A DNA stretch of 32,355 nucleotides. Origin: CAYNUJ01 sp964621225 (GTDB taxonomy: Bacteria > Bacteroidota > Ignavibacteria > Ignavibacteriales > Melioribacteraceae). Below are positions 1-8,965 of this stretch, in pieces; the first letter of the stretch is position 1, and the number at the start of each line of letters is the position of its first letter. The notes below the pieces were generated by a model. The model was given only the letters and a program-made list of their open reading frames with translations, searched no databases and was not told where the DNA came from. The DNA is taken from the NCBI GenBank assembly GCA_964621225.1, contig CAZULK010000014.1:1-32355 (forward strand), given 5' to 3'. The position numbers and the translations under genes were made by a program.

Positions 1-1458
1 CTTCTGCTTATCCTGTTTGCAATAATGTATTTCGTCTATTTAATAATTAGAAAAATCAAAATAGAATATACATTCAGGGCAAAATTATTTTCTGCATTTT
101 TGATTACTGCTTTAATCCCTATTATCTTCTTAGCTTTTTATCTAAGAGATTTAACTGAGAATAAAAATAAGTCCACAATAAAATATAAACTTAAAAAACG
201 TGCTGCGCGAGTTGAAGATTATATTTCACTTCAAGCATCTCCGGAGGCTTTGAACTTCGAAAACTTGGATAAAATGGAAAAAGAGTTAGGGATTAAGTTC
301 AATTTATATGAGGACAAAGGTATTTATTATTCATCCTTCGGAAAATATTACACCACCGGAATTTTAAATCCTTATATCAATTTTATCCCATACCAAGATA
401 TTGTTTGGGGAGATAAGAAGAGCAGGTTAGTCGTAAATAAAATAGGAAAGCTAAAGTATAATTCATTTTATTATAAATTAAATAACAATTTGGTTTTGGA
501 AATAAATGATACATTCAACCAAATTATATTGCCTATTAAAACGGATGAATTCGACACAATTTTATTTGGCAGTTATGTTTTGGCTTCATTGATGATTATT
601 CTATTGAGTACGATTTTATCAAATCAAATTTCAAGACCAATAGATAAATTGACAGCGGCTACAGAATCGCTTTCATCTGGGGATCTTGAAATTCGTATAA
701 ATGAAAACTACACCGGAGAGTTTGGTAAATTGATAAAAGCATTCAATACCATGGCTGCTCAATTGAAAAAAAATTCCGCCGAACTTGCCAGTTTGGAAAG
801 GGAAGTTGCATGGAAGGAAATGGCAAAACAAGTTGCACATGAAATTAAAAATCCGCTTACTCCGATGAAACTTTCCGTGCAACATCTCAAAGCAGCATAC
901 AGGGATAAATCCGAAAAGTTTGGGGAAATATTTGAAAAAGTAACCGATACAATTATCAATCAAATAGAAACTTTGGGAAGAATTTCATCCGAGTTCAGTA
1001 ATGTTGCAAAAATGCCAAAATTGAATCTTCAAACGATTAAGTTAGAAGAATGTATTCGAAAAGCAACGGATTTATTCGATCATGAAAACATTAAAATTGA
1101 AATATTAGGTGAAATTGACGACCTAAAAGTAAATGCGGATGAAGATCAACTTAAACGGTCAATAATCAATTTAATCAGAAATTCCATTCAAGCAAATTCA
1201 AGTAATGTCATTATTAAAGTTAGTGATGATAAGGATGAAGTTTCAATCGATATTTCTGATGACGGTTCAGGAATTCCGCCGGAGAATCAGGATAAAATAT
1301 TCGAACTTAACTTTACAACCAAAACAGGCGGCATGGGACTAGGTTTATCGATGGCCAAACGCTTCATGGAAAGCATAGACGGAAATTTGTTTTTGGTGAA
1401 AAGTGATTCAAACGGAACAACATTCAGAATAAAATTAAGAAAAGCTGAAGATGGTTAA
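1..1458 (+). CDS. NtrY-like membrane sensor histidine kinase, 5'-truncated by window edge
   Basis: This is the C-terminal part of a membrane-bound two-component sensor kinase, which would autophosphorylate on histidine and pass phosphate to a response regulator not present here. The frame is open back to base 1, so the true start lies outside and the ATG at 25 is probably internal. Hydrophobic segments lie at the very start, at about codons 30-52 and at about codons 184-206, flanking an extracytoplasmic region of about 130 residues. A HAMP domain follows (ISRPIDKLTAATESLSSGDL), then the H-box AHEIKNPLTP with the phosphoacceptor His at bases 838-840, an N-box (INLIRNSIQA), G1 (DDGSGIPP) and G2 (GGMGLGLSMAKRF). 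The NPLTPMKLS form of the H-box is typical of NtrY-type kinases. Its stop overlaps the next gene by 8 bp. The signal sensed is not evident. Confidence 0.92.
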   Translation, partial: LLLILFAIMYFVYLIIRKIKIEYTFRAKLFSAFLITALIPIIFLAFYLRDLTENKNKSTIKYKLKKRAARVEDYISLQASPEALNFENLDKMEKELGIKFNLYEDKGIYYSSFGKYYTTGILNPYINFIPYQDIVWGDKKSRLVVNKIGKLKYNSFYYKLNNNLVLEINDTFNQIILPIKTDEFDTILFGSYVLASLMIILLSTILSNQISRPIDKLTAATESLSSGDLEIRINENYTGEFGKLIKAFNTMAAQLKKNSAELASLEREVAWKEMAKQVAHEIKNPLTPMKLSVQHLKAAYRDKSEKFGEIFEKVTDTIINQIETLGRISSEFSNVAKMPKLNLQTIKLEECIRKATDLFDHENIKIEILGEIDDLKVNADEDQLKRSIINLIRNSIQANSSNVIIKVSDDKDEVSIDISDDGSGIPPENQDKIFELNFTTKTGGMGLGLSMAKRFMESIDGNLFLVKSDSNGTTFRIKLRKAEDG

Positions 1459-4400
1459 TTTATCTCCATATCAAGAAAAGGCAATCCACTCGAAGGATCA
1501 CGTAGCGCTAACAGCTAATGCCGGTAGTGGGAAAACTTTTGTTTTAACCAAAAGATACGTTGATTTGGTTTTGGAGAATGATATTTCCCTCGGCGAAATT
1601 GTAGCCATTACGTTCACCGAAAAAGCTGCGGGTGAGTTATTCTATAAAATATCCAAAGAGATCAACGAAAGACTGAATTCGGAAACGGATGAAGGGAAAT
1701 TAAGGATATTGCGCAGGATGAGACGCCAAATCGTTTCTGCGAATATCTCTACCATTCATTCGTTTTGCATTGAATTGCTAAAGGAATTTGCTCCGTACGT
1801 CGATTTGGATGTTAACTTTTCTCCGGTTGATGCTGCCTATTCGGATGAAATGCTCGAAAAGAGTATTGCGTCAATTATAGAAAAGAATATTTCTTCGAAT
1901 AATGAATCGATAAAAGATTTAATAAGATTCTTCGAATCGAAGGAGAAATTATTGTCCGCGGTGAAAAAATTAAAAAAAAAAAAAAAAACTGCAGAACAAT
2001 GGGTGGATTATTATAATTCAACTAATGAAGAAACTTTAGTTGAAGATGTTATTAATTCATTTAACCAATTTGCTTATTACATTTTCGCAGATGATTTCGA
2101 AAAGTTAAAAGTGAATCTACAAAGACTCAATGAACAAATATTAAATATTCAGTCAGATAATAAATATGGATTAGCAGTGCTTGATGCGCTGGTAGAATTT
2201 CCCGAAATAAAGACTGAAAATATGCTCGATCTCTTTCAATGGTTTAATAATTACGGTAGTAATTTTGTAACCACTAAAGGCACTGTAAGATCGCGGGGAT
2301 ATGCAAAAAAAGTTGAAGACGAGTTATGCGATGAAATTAGTATTATTTCAGATGTATCCGATAGAATCAATAAAATAAACTTTTCAGCAGATTACAAAAA
2401 TAATTTACTGAGTAACATTAAGGTTTTAAAAAAATTAACCTCCTTATATTCAGATATAAATGAAGAGTATTCGAAAAGGAAGAGAATAAATTCCTATTTG
2501 GATTTTGAAGACTTGTTGATATTTGCCAAAAAATTGTTGCAAATTCCCGAAGTGCAGGAAACATTATCGGATAAATATAAATACATCATGGTTGATGAAT
2601 ATCAGGATACAAATGCTATTCAATATGAAATAGTTATTCCATTGATAGACGAATTCCGTAAAGGAAAATTATTCATAGTAGGGGACGAGAAGCAAAGCAT
2701 ATATTCTTTTAGGGAAGCGGACTTGCAAGTTTTTTACAAAACAAAAAGTGAAATTGAAGAAGAAACCCACAGCGAAGGAATACTTGAACTACCCCATAGT
2801 TTCCGGCTCGATCCTAATCTTGCATTTTTCGTTAATTATATATTCGGAAAAATTTTCAGTGAACCAAATGAAATATTAAATTCTGTAGCACCCAGCGAAC
2901 TGATTTGTGCGAAAGATTATAAATCGGAAGGGAATGTTGAGTTCCTCTTCGCAACAGATGAAATATACGAAGCACAATTAGTGGGGAGTAAAATAATTCA
3001 ATTATTGAATCAAGGGCGGAATGCAAATGAGATTGCGGTATTATGCAGAAAGAGAAAATATTTTGATGATCTTATTTTGCATTTCGATGAAGCCGGAATT
3101 CCATATAATGTTGTTGGAAGCAAAGGTTTTTATGAAAACAGTTTGATAATGGACTTTCAACTCTTTATCTCATTCCTCATCGATCCAAATGATGATTACG
3201 CTCTTATCTCATTATTACGCTCCCAGTTTTTTAGAGTGCCGGATACTCTGTTGTTTGAGATTAAACATCAGCCGGGGGAATCATTTCTTGAAAAACTGAA
3301 ATCCTATTCGTCAATAAACGAAAAGTATGCACGAATTTACTCATTACTTAATGATGAAATCAACTGTGCGAAAAATCTTACTCCTGTTGAACTTATAACT
3401 AAATTGATAGAAGATACCGGAATTTTACTTGCAATTAAGGAAAATAAATTCTTGCACAAGGAATATGCTTCTCTCGAAAAATTAATTGATTTGGCACTTG
3501 ACTATCAGAATAAATCATTTGCTACGCTTTACGATTTTGCAGAATATTTTAAAGCTGCTGTTGAAAAGGAAAAAGCAGAAGAACTGCCCGTTGTTAATCC
3601 TGAAGGAAATGCAGTGCAGATAATGACCATTCATCAAAGTAAAGGTCTCGAATTTCCAGTCGTATTTCTATACGGTACTAATGATAAATATTTATTAACC
3701 GGCGCTTCTGCCAAGCAGATTGAAATTGATCATCAATTCGGTATTATTACTAAAGTTAGAGAAGAAGATAATTACTTTTCAAATTTTGTCGATACGCCAT
3801 TGTCTTCTCTTTTTAGTTATGTAAATAAGAGAAGAACCGAAGCGGAAGAAAAAAGATTGCTTTATGTCGCGCTAACTCGTGCCGAAGAAGAGCTGTATAT
3901 ATCAGCAAAAACGCAACTCCCAGTAAAGCCGAATAATGATTGCTATTTATATCAAATTCTAAAGGCTCTTAATTTAATTCAACTTGAAAGCGTTGAAAAT
4001 CCAATAACATTGAAGGGTGATTTAAAGTGTTTGGATGCAAGTGATAATTTTAACGAATATATTAAAAGCATTAACATTGAAATCCCAATCATAACCGAAA
4101 TTGACTTACCACAGAGATTATTCAATTATGAGGAGAATGGAGGCAAGTCTTTCGAGGGCAATGTGGGGAGAATAAAAGACCTGCCCGATAATGAAATTTA
4201 TTCTGCAACCAAAATTGCAGTCTTTAATCAATGTCCTTTGAAATATGATTTAATATACAATAAAGGGTATTCAAAACTTTTTAATGTATTGGGAAGAGAG
4301 TTTGAAATATACGACGAAACCGGAGAGGAAAGTTCTGACGAAATACCCGCAAATATAACAGGTACAATAATTCATAAAATATTGGAATTGGATGCAAAAG

Positions 4401-4960
4401 GTGATAGCATAAAAGAAATTGCAACCGAGTATATTAGTAATTTGGGGTTAAATGTGCCCGATGGTACTGTTGATAACATAGCAAAATTGATTAATAATTA
4501 TTATTCGTCGGATGAGTATAAACAAATTTGCAAATTTGAAAAATATAAAAATGAATTAGAGATTTACACGAGATTCGGTTCGAATTTCCTTTATGGCATC
4601 ATTGATAAATTGATAATTGATAATGAAAAATTGATTATTATTGATTACAAAACGGATTCTTTGAAATTTAAATCACCAGAGGAAAAATTCAATCATTACA
4701 AGAACCAATTATATTTTTATGCATATTTGGTTAATAAACATTTTGAGTGTAAAAATGATATTGAGGTAAAGTTAGTATTTATTGCAGAACCCGGTAAATC
4801 AATTAATTCAATAATAAACTTAAAAGAACTGAATGATTTTGAAAATAAATTGAAACAATCAATCTTAAAAATTACGAACGGACAATTCGAAAAAAATGAG
4901 GCTCATTGTTCTAGTTGTCAGTTTTCTGTGAGAAATGGTAAATGCATTAAGGGAGAATAA
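1451..4960 (+). CDS. AddA/RecB-like UvrD-family helicase with C-terminal Fe-S PD-(D/E)XK nuclease
   Basis: This is a 1169-residue SF1A helicase-nuclease, probably for double-strand-break end resection in the cytoplasm. Helicase motifs seen in order: Walker A ANAGSGKT (22-29), Walker B/motif II DEYQDT (from Asp382), motif III GDEKQSIYSFREAD, motif V MTIHQSKGLEFPVVF and motif VI RLLYVALTRAEEELY. The C-terminal third carries the nuclease signature IIDYKTD and a QLYFYAYLV helix. Four cysteines (C928, C1153, C1156, C1165) are spaced as in the Fe-S cluster nucleases of AddB and Cas4. Family knowledge: such proteins usually pair with an AddB-like subunit, which is not visible here and could lie upstream of the window. 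The start ATG overlaps the kinase stop by 8 bp. A 17-base adenine run (1972-1988) lies in frame, encoding five lysines. AddA-like is the closest name; a gene symbol would be a guess. Confidence 0.93.
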   Translation: MVNLSPYQEKAIHSKDHVALTANAGSGKTFVLTKRYVDLVLENDISLGEIVAITFTEKAAGELFYKISKEINERLNSETDEGKLRILRRMRRQIVSANISTIHSFCIELLKEFAPYVDLDVNFSPVDAAYSDEMLEKSIASIIEKNISSNNESIKDLIRFFESKEKLLSAVKKLKKKKKTAEQWVDYYNSTNEETLVEDVINSFNQFAYYIFADDFEKLKVNLQRLNEQILNIQSDNKYGLAVLDALVEFPEIKTENMLDLFQWFNNYGSNFVTTKGTVRSRGYAKKVEDELCDEISIISDVSDRINKINFSADYKNNLLSNIKVLKKLTSLYSDINEEYSKRKRINSYLDFEDLLIFAKKLLQIPEVQETLSDKYKYIMVDEYQDTNAIQYEIVIPLIDEFRKGKLFIVGDEKQSIYSFREADLQVFYKTKSEIEEETHSEGILELPHSFRLDPNLAFFVNYIFGKIFSEPNEILNSVAPSELICAKDYKSEGNVEFLFATDEIYEAQLVGSKIIQLLNQGRNANEIAVLCRKRKYFDDLILHFDEAGIPYNVVGSKGFYENSLIMDFQLFISFLIDPNDDYALISLLRSQFFRVPDTLLFEIKHQPGESFLEKLKSYSSINEKYARIYSLLNDEINCAKNLTPVELITKLIEDTGILLAIKENKFLHKEYASLEKLIDLALDYQNKSFATLYDFAEYFKAAVEKEKAEELPVVNPEGNAVQIMTIHQSKGLEFPVVFLYGTNDKYLLTGASAKQIEIDHQFGIITKVREEDNYFSNFVDTPLSSLFSYVNKRRTEAEEKRLLYVALTRAEEELYISAKTQLPVKPNNDCYLYQILKALNLIQLESVENPITLKGDLKCLDASDNFNEYIKSINIEIPIITEIDLPQRLFNYEENGGKSFEGNVGRIKDLPDNEIYSATKIAVFNQCPLKYDLIYNKGYSKLFNVLGREFEIYDETGEESSDEIPANITGTIIHKILELDAKGDSIKEIATEYISNLGLNVPDGTVDNIAKLINNYYSSDEYKQICKFEKYKNELEIYTRFGSNFLYGIIDKLIIDNEKLIIIDYKTDSLKFKSPEEKFNHYKNQLYFYAYLVNKHFECKNDIEVKLVFIAEPGKSINSIINLKELNDFENKLKQSILKITNGQFEKNEAHCSSCQFSVRNGKCIKGE
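1972..1988 (+). repeat. A17 homopolymer inside the helicase coding sequence
   Basis: Seventeen consecutive adenines begin at the third base of a leucine codon and run through five AAA lysine codons into ACT (Thr). With the one length shown here, the reading frame is intact. Runs this long are normally avoided in coding DNA because polymerases slip on them. The tract falls in the poorly conserved insertion between helicase motifs I and II, about residues 174-179. Confidence 0.97.
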
Positions 4961-4961
4961 T

Positions 4962-6002
4962 ATGAAGAGAGTTGCATTATTAATTTTAGCCTTGGTTATT
5001 TCTGCTTGCAGTACCGCTGTAGAAACAACTTATGACAAATTTATATTTTACGAAAAACCGAAAGATTGGGAGTCGGATTCAATTAGAGCGCTTACCATCG
5101 AAAAATATTCTGAATTTTTAAGTGGAAAAAAATTCTTTATCGATCCCGGACATGGAGGTGAAGACCGTAAAAATAAAAATTCCGATTCCAGCCTTGTAGA
5201 AGCCGACTTGAATTTGAACGTGGCTCTTGCCTTAAGAGATTATTTAACGAAAGCGGGCGCTGAAGTTTATTTGTCAAGGGATAAAGATACTACGGTTGAT
5301 TTGAAATACAGGTCCGTGCTGGCAAATGAAAGCGGGGCAGAGTATTTTATCAGTATACATCACAATGCCCCGGGAAACGAAGAGAATGTATGGACGAATT
5401 ATACTTCAACATTCTATCACGCCACTCCAAATGATTACGAATATGAACCGTTCAACCATGATATGGCCAAGTATGTTCAGCGTGATCTTGCTTACGTTAT
5501 GAGAAATCCCGGAGGTTTGGGTAGCTTCGACGGAACTTATTCTGATTATAGAATTTATCCGGGTGATGGATTCAGCGTTTTGAGGGAAACACATATTCCT
5601 GCTATTCTGGTTGAATGTGCTTTCTTCACCAACAGATTCGAAAAATTCAGACTTGGTGATGAGGAATTTAATAAAATACAAGCATGGGGAATTTTCAGGG
5701 GATTGGGTAAATTCTTCTCGAATACTTTCCCGACTATCGAACTGGAGAAAGACAAATGTACTTTGGACGATAATAATATGACTCTGATTCTTAAGTTGTC
5801 CGATCCCGATGGAATTGATGAAAAAAGTATACGAACTTATTTTGATTCGACGGAAGTAAGTTTTCGCTTCGATAAAGATTCTGAAGAATTGAGATTGGAA
5901 TTAAATAATATTTCACCGGGCGAGCATGAATTGAAAGTAATATGTGCGGACAATGAAGGAATTCATTCAAAGCCATACTACTCGAAAATAATAACGGAAT
6001 GA
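4962..6002 (+). CDS. Lipoprotein N-acetylmuramoyl-L-alanine amidase (Amidase_3)
   Basis: A zinc amidase that would cleave the MurNAc-L-Ala bond of peptidoglycan, for cell separation or wall turnover. The chosen start ATG 4962 gives a lipoprotein signal peptide (MKRVALLILALVISAC, lipobox ISAC, lipidated Cys16) and has GGGAG at 4951-4955. An in-frame ATG at 4935 would put nine polar residues before the signal peptide and is less likely. Zinc and catalytic residues of the family are visible: His64 (DPGHGG), Glu80 (LVEADLN), His133 (SIHHNA) and catalytic Glu218 (ILVECAFFTN). After about residue 245 comes a roughly 95-residue beta-rich tail resembling an Ig-like module (SDPDGIDEKSIRTYF). The start lies 1 bp after the helicase stop, so the two are likely cotranscribed. 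It is probably anchored in the outer membrane facing the periplasm, but sorting cannot be read with certainty. Confidence 0.93.
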   Translation: MKRVALLILALVISACSTAVETTYDKFIFYEKPKDWESDSIRALTIEKYSEFLSGKKFFIDPGHGGEDRKNKNSDSSLVEADLNLNVALALRDYLTKAGAEVYLSRDKDTTVDLKYRSVLANESGAEYFISIHHNAPGNEENVWTNYTSTFYHATPNDYEYEPFNHDMAKYVQRDLAYVMRNPGGLGSFDGTYSDYRIYPGDGFSVLRETHIPAILVECAFFTNRFEKFRLGDEEFNKIQAWGIFRGLGKFFSNTFPTIELEKDKCTLDDNNMTLILKLSDPDGIDEKSIRTYFDSTEVSFRFDKDSEELRLELNNISPGEHELKVICADNEGIHSKPYYSKIITE

Positions 6003-6071
6003 TATTTTGAATGATTTATCCAATCTCATATTTTGTATGGTTTGATTTTGTGAATTTAAGAACTTGGAGAA

Positions 6072-7916
6072 ATGATGATAAAAGAAATTAAAATTGATAT
6101 GTTTAGTGATACAGCCGGAGGGTTATTAAAACGGGAGGAGATCGAAGAAAAGTATAAATGGAATTTAACGGATATTTTCCCCAATGATGCAGAGTGGGAA
6201 AAAGAATTTGAATGGATGCAAAACAATGCGGGAAAAATAAAAGAATTTGAAAATAGATTGTCAGAGGGGAGCGATACATTTTTAGAGTGCCTAAAACTTG
6301 ACGAACAAATTGGTATTAAATTAGGCAAACTCTATCTCTATGCAATGCTTTCGAAAGACCTCGATTTGAGTGATAACGAAGCTCAAGCACGTTACGATAA
6401 ATTACTGATGCTCTATGCTAAGATATCTGAATTCAGTTCCTTCCTGAAACCTGAAATTCTTTCATTGGGCAAATCCAGAGTTGATGAATATTTAGCTTCA
6501 AAAGAAGAATTGAAAATCTATCAACATGAGATAGACGATATTTTCCGGACAGAAAAACATACACTCCCGAAGGAACAAGAGCGCCTAATGGCTTTGGCAT
6601 CTCCGGTTACCGAAGTGCCATATAATACATTCAGTTTGTTGGAAAATGCAGATATCGTTTTCCCAAAAGTTGAAGACGAAGAAGGAAATGAAATTGAAAT
6701 ATCGCATGGAAGATATATCTCTGCTCTCTATTCGCAAAATAGGGATTATAGAAGGAGAGTTTACAAAGGTTATTATGAACCGATTATTCAGCACAAAAAT
6801 ACTTTGTCCTCCTTATTTAATGGTAATATAAAATCGGCTATCTTTAATGCTAAAGCCAGAAATTATTCTTCCACATTGGAAGCTGCACTTCATAAAAATA
6901 ATATACCGGTGGAAGTTTACCATAATTTAGTTGAAGCTGTAAAAAACAATTTGACTCCTCTACAGGAATGGGCGAAGTTTAAAAAGTCATATCTAAAATT
7001 GGACGAATTACATCCTTACGATTCGTATGTTACCCTCTTCCCAACGTTTCAAAAGAAATATAGTTACGAGGAAGGAAAGGCAATTGTTTTAAAAGCTTTG
7101 GAACCGATGGGGGAAGAATATATCAAACAACTTCAATATGCATTCGATAACCGCTGGGTTGATGTATATGAAACAAAGGCAAAAAGAAGTGGTGCATATT
7201 CTTCCGGAACTACCTACGGCGTTCACCCTTATGTGTTGATGAATTGGAATGACACATTAAATGATGTTTTTACCTTGGCTCACGAAATGGGGCATTGTTT
7301 GCATTCTTACTTAACAATTGAAAATCAACCTTATCCTTATGCCGATTATACAATCTTTCTTGCCGAAGTGGCTTCTACAACCAACGAAGCATTGTTGCTC
7401 AATTATTTAATTGAAAATGCTGAGTCTGCGGAAGAGAAGAAATTTTTGATTGAAAAATTTATTGTAAATGCTGTTACCACATTTTACCGCCAAACAAGAT
7501 TTGCCGAGTTCGAGATGGTTACCCATCAAATAAGTGAACAAGGGCAAGCCCACACTCCCGATTCATTATGTGAACTCTACGGAAAAATGTATTCGGAATA
7601 TTGGGGCGAAGCAATGGTAGTGGATCACGAAGAAACATTTACCTGGGCAAGGGTGCCACATTTTTACTATAATTTTTATGTTTATCAATACGCTACCGGT
7701 TTTGCTGCTTCGGAAACTTTGGCAAATAATATTATTACAGAAGGTAAGCCTGCCGTTGAAAGATATTTGAATTTTCTTAAATCGGGAAGCTCTAAATATT
7801 CGATAGATATTTTAAGAGATGCCGGAGTTGATATGACCTCTCCGGAACCAATTTTAAATGTTGTGAATAAATTCACTGCTTTACTTAATGAACTGAAAAA
7901 AATCGTTGAGGAGTAA
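6072..7916 (+). CDS. pepF: Oligoendopeptidase F, M3B zinc metallopeptidase
   Basis: A cytosolic zinc peptidase expected to hydrolyse short oligopeptides. The length of 614 residues is normal for PepF, and no signal peptide is present. The zinc-binding motif is AHEMGHCLHS with His404, Glu405 and His408, and a third ligand Glu432 in AEVASTTNE. The N-terminal lobe begins with the family-typical KYKWNLTDIFPND. Two adjacent ATG codons (6072 and 6075) compete. GGAG at 6066-6069 is only 2 nt from the first but 5 nt from the second, so 6075 may be the real start. A 69-bp gap separates it from the amidase gene and shows no clear terminator. The next gene starts 3 bp after its stop, with GGAG in the pepF 3' end, which implies cotranscription. 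Confidence 0.95.
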   Translation: MMIKEIKIDMFSDTAGGLLKREEIEEKYKWNLTDIFPNDAEWEKEFEWMQNNAGKIKEFENRLSEGSDTFLECLKLDEQIGIKLGKLYLYAMLSKDLDLSDNEAQARYDKLLMLYAKISEFSSFLKPEILSLGKSRVDEYLASKEELKIYQHEIDDIFRTEKHTLPKEQERLMALASPVTEVPYNTFSLLENADIVFPKVEDEEGNEIEISHGRYISALYSQNRDYRRRVYKGYYEPIIQHKNTLSSLFNGNIKSAIFNAKARNYSSTLEAALHKNNIPVEVYHNLVEAVKNNLTPLQEWAKFKKSYLKLDELHPYDSYVTLFPTFQKKYSYEEGKAIVLKALEPMGEEYIKQLQYAFDNRWVDVYETKAKRSGAYSSGTTYGVHPYVLMNWNDTLNDVFTLAHEMGHCLHSYLTIENQPYPYADYTIFLAEVASTTNEALLLNYLIENAESAEEKKFLIEKFIVNAVTTFYRQTRFAEFEMVTHQISEQGQAHTPDSLCELYGKMYSEYWGEAMVVDHEETFTWARVPHFYYNFYVYQYATGFAASETLANNIITEGKPAVERYLNFLKSGSSKYSIDILRDAGVDMTSPEPILNVVNKFTALLNELKKIVEE

Positions 7917-7919
7917 CAA

Positions 7920-8936
7920 ATGAAAATTTATTCTAAAAGTGAATTAAATGAATATTCTATGACTCTTACTTATGATGATATTTCACTCGTACCAACAGAA
8001 ATATCGAGAATAAAAAGTAGGGTGGAGGCTAGCACCAAAACAAAATTCTTAAACCTCGAATTAAGCCTTCCGGTAATTTCAAGTCCTATGGATACTGTAA
8101 CCGGAATTGATATGGCAAAAGCTCTTGACGAGATGGGGTGCCTCGGTGTATTAAACAGATTTGATTCGTCTTTGGATGATCTTTTATCTCATGAAGAATA
8201 TGCTAACAATATTAAAGCTGTTTCGATTGGATTAACTACAGAAGAAAATGTAATTGAATATCTCGCTTCACACAATATTCTTATTTGTATTGATACAGCA
8301 AACGCTAACAACAGAACCGTATTAAACAAGTGTGAAGAATTGAAGAAGAAATATAATATACCTGTTATGGTCGGAAATATTGCTTGTGGAACATCGTTAA
8401 AAGATTTGGTTAACGCAGGTGCGGATGCCGTACGAATTGGAATTGGTGGTGGAAGCGTTTGCACAACGTCTATACAGACTGGGATCGGTATAGGGGGAGT
8501 ATCATCATTGCTTGATGTATATTTTGCAAGGGAAAAAGAAAATTTGGATATTGCTCTTATAGCTGACGGTGGTTTAAAAGCCCCGGGAGATATTGCCAAA
8601 GCGCTCGCGCTGGGTGCAGACGTTGTTATGTTGGGAAGAATGTTAGCCGGAACAAAAGAAGCTCCGGGTGAAATTATTAAATATAATGACCAACTATGGA
8701 AAAAATATCGCGGTTCGGCTTCTTTCGGTGTTAAAATGAAAAACGAGTTTATCGAAGGGGCTGAAACAATGATTCCATATAAGGGAACAGTTAAAAACGT
8801 GATAAACTCTATTTCAGACGGCGTGCGGTCCGCAATGAGTTATATGAATTGTTTCACAGTGGACGAACTGAGAGCAACCGAATCATTTGCTATTTTGAGT
8901 AATAGTTCTTACTTGGAAAGATTGCCTAAAAAATAG
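7920..8936 (+). CDS. IMP dehydrogenase / GMP reductase family protein without CBS domains
   Basis: A TIM-barrel purine nucleotide oxidoreductase of 338 residues that acts on IMP/GMP with NAD(P). Seen: an N-terminal YDDISLVP segment, SPMDTV, the catalytic loop GIGGGSVCTT with nucleophile Cys181, the phosphate-binding IADGGLKAPGDIAKAL, and MLGRMLAG. The two CBS domains of ordinary GuaB are absent, as in GMP reductase. The segment between YRGSAS and IPYKG is short and lacks the RYFQ-type Arg-Tyr pair expected of IMPDH flaps, which leans toward GMP reductase. AGTKEAPGE and VP near the N-terminus look more like IMPDH, so the activity is left open. The usual Pro in GIGPGS is Gly here. It is the last gene of the first plus-strand group and runs into a hairpin shared with the convergent gene. 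Confidence 0.9.
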   Translation: MKIYSKSELNEYSMTLTYDDISLVPTEISRIKSRVEASTKTKFLNLELSLPVISSPMDTVTGIDMAKALDEMGCLGVLNRFDSSLDDLLSHEEYANNIKAVSIGLTTEENVIEYLASHNILICIDTANANNRTVLNKCEELKKKYNIPVMVGNIACGTSLKDLVNAGADAVRIGIGGGSVCTTSIQTGIGIGGVSSLLDVYFAREKENLDIALIADGGLKAPGDIAKALALGADVVMLGRMLAGTKEAPGEIIKYNDQLWKKYRGSASFGVKMKNEFIEGAETMIPYKGTVKNVINSISDGVRSAMSYMNCFTVDELRATESFAILSNSSYLERLPKK

Positions 8937-8965
8937 GGGAGAAGGGGGTTATTCCTCCTTCTTTC
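8928..8965 (-). terminator. Hairpin terminator for the minus-strand gene pair (possibly bidirectional)
   Basis: Bases 8941-8948 (GAAGGGGG) pair with 8954-8961 (CCTCCTTC) around a 5-nt loop, with one G.T wobble. The stem extends outward through A8940-T8962, two wobbles and G8937-C8965. On the minus strand the stem is followed by six U residues (A8928-8933 on the plus strand), a classic intrinsic terminator. On the plus strand no U-tract follows, so termination of the upstream gene would be weaker. The minus-strand stop codon at 8949-8951 sits in the loop. Confidence 0.7.

Noticed and set aside
4935..4961. Earlier ATG for the amidase
   Set aside because: It would place polar residues ahead of a perfect lipoprotein signal peptide; GGGAG is positioned for the ATG at 4962.
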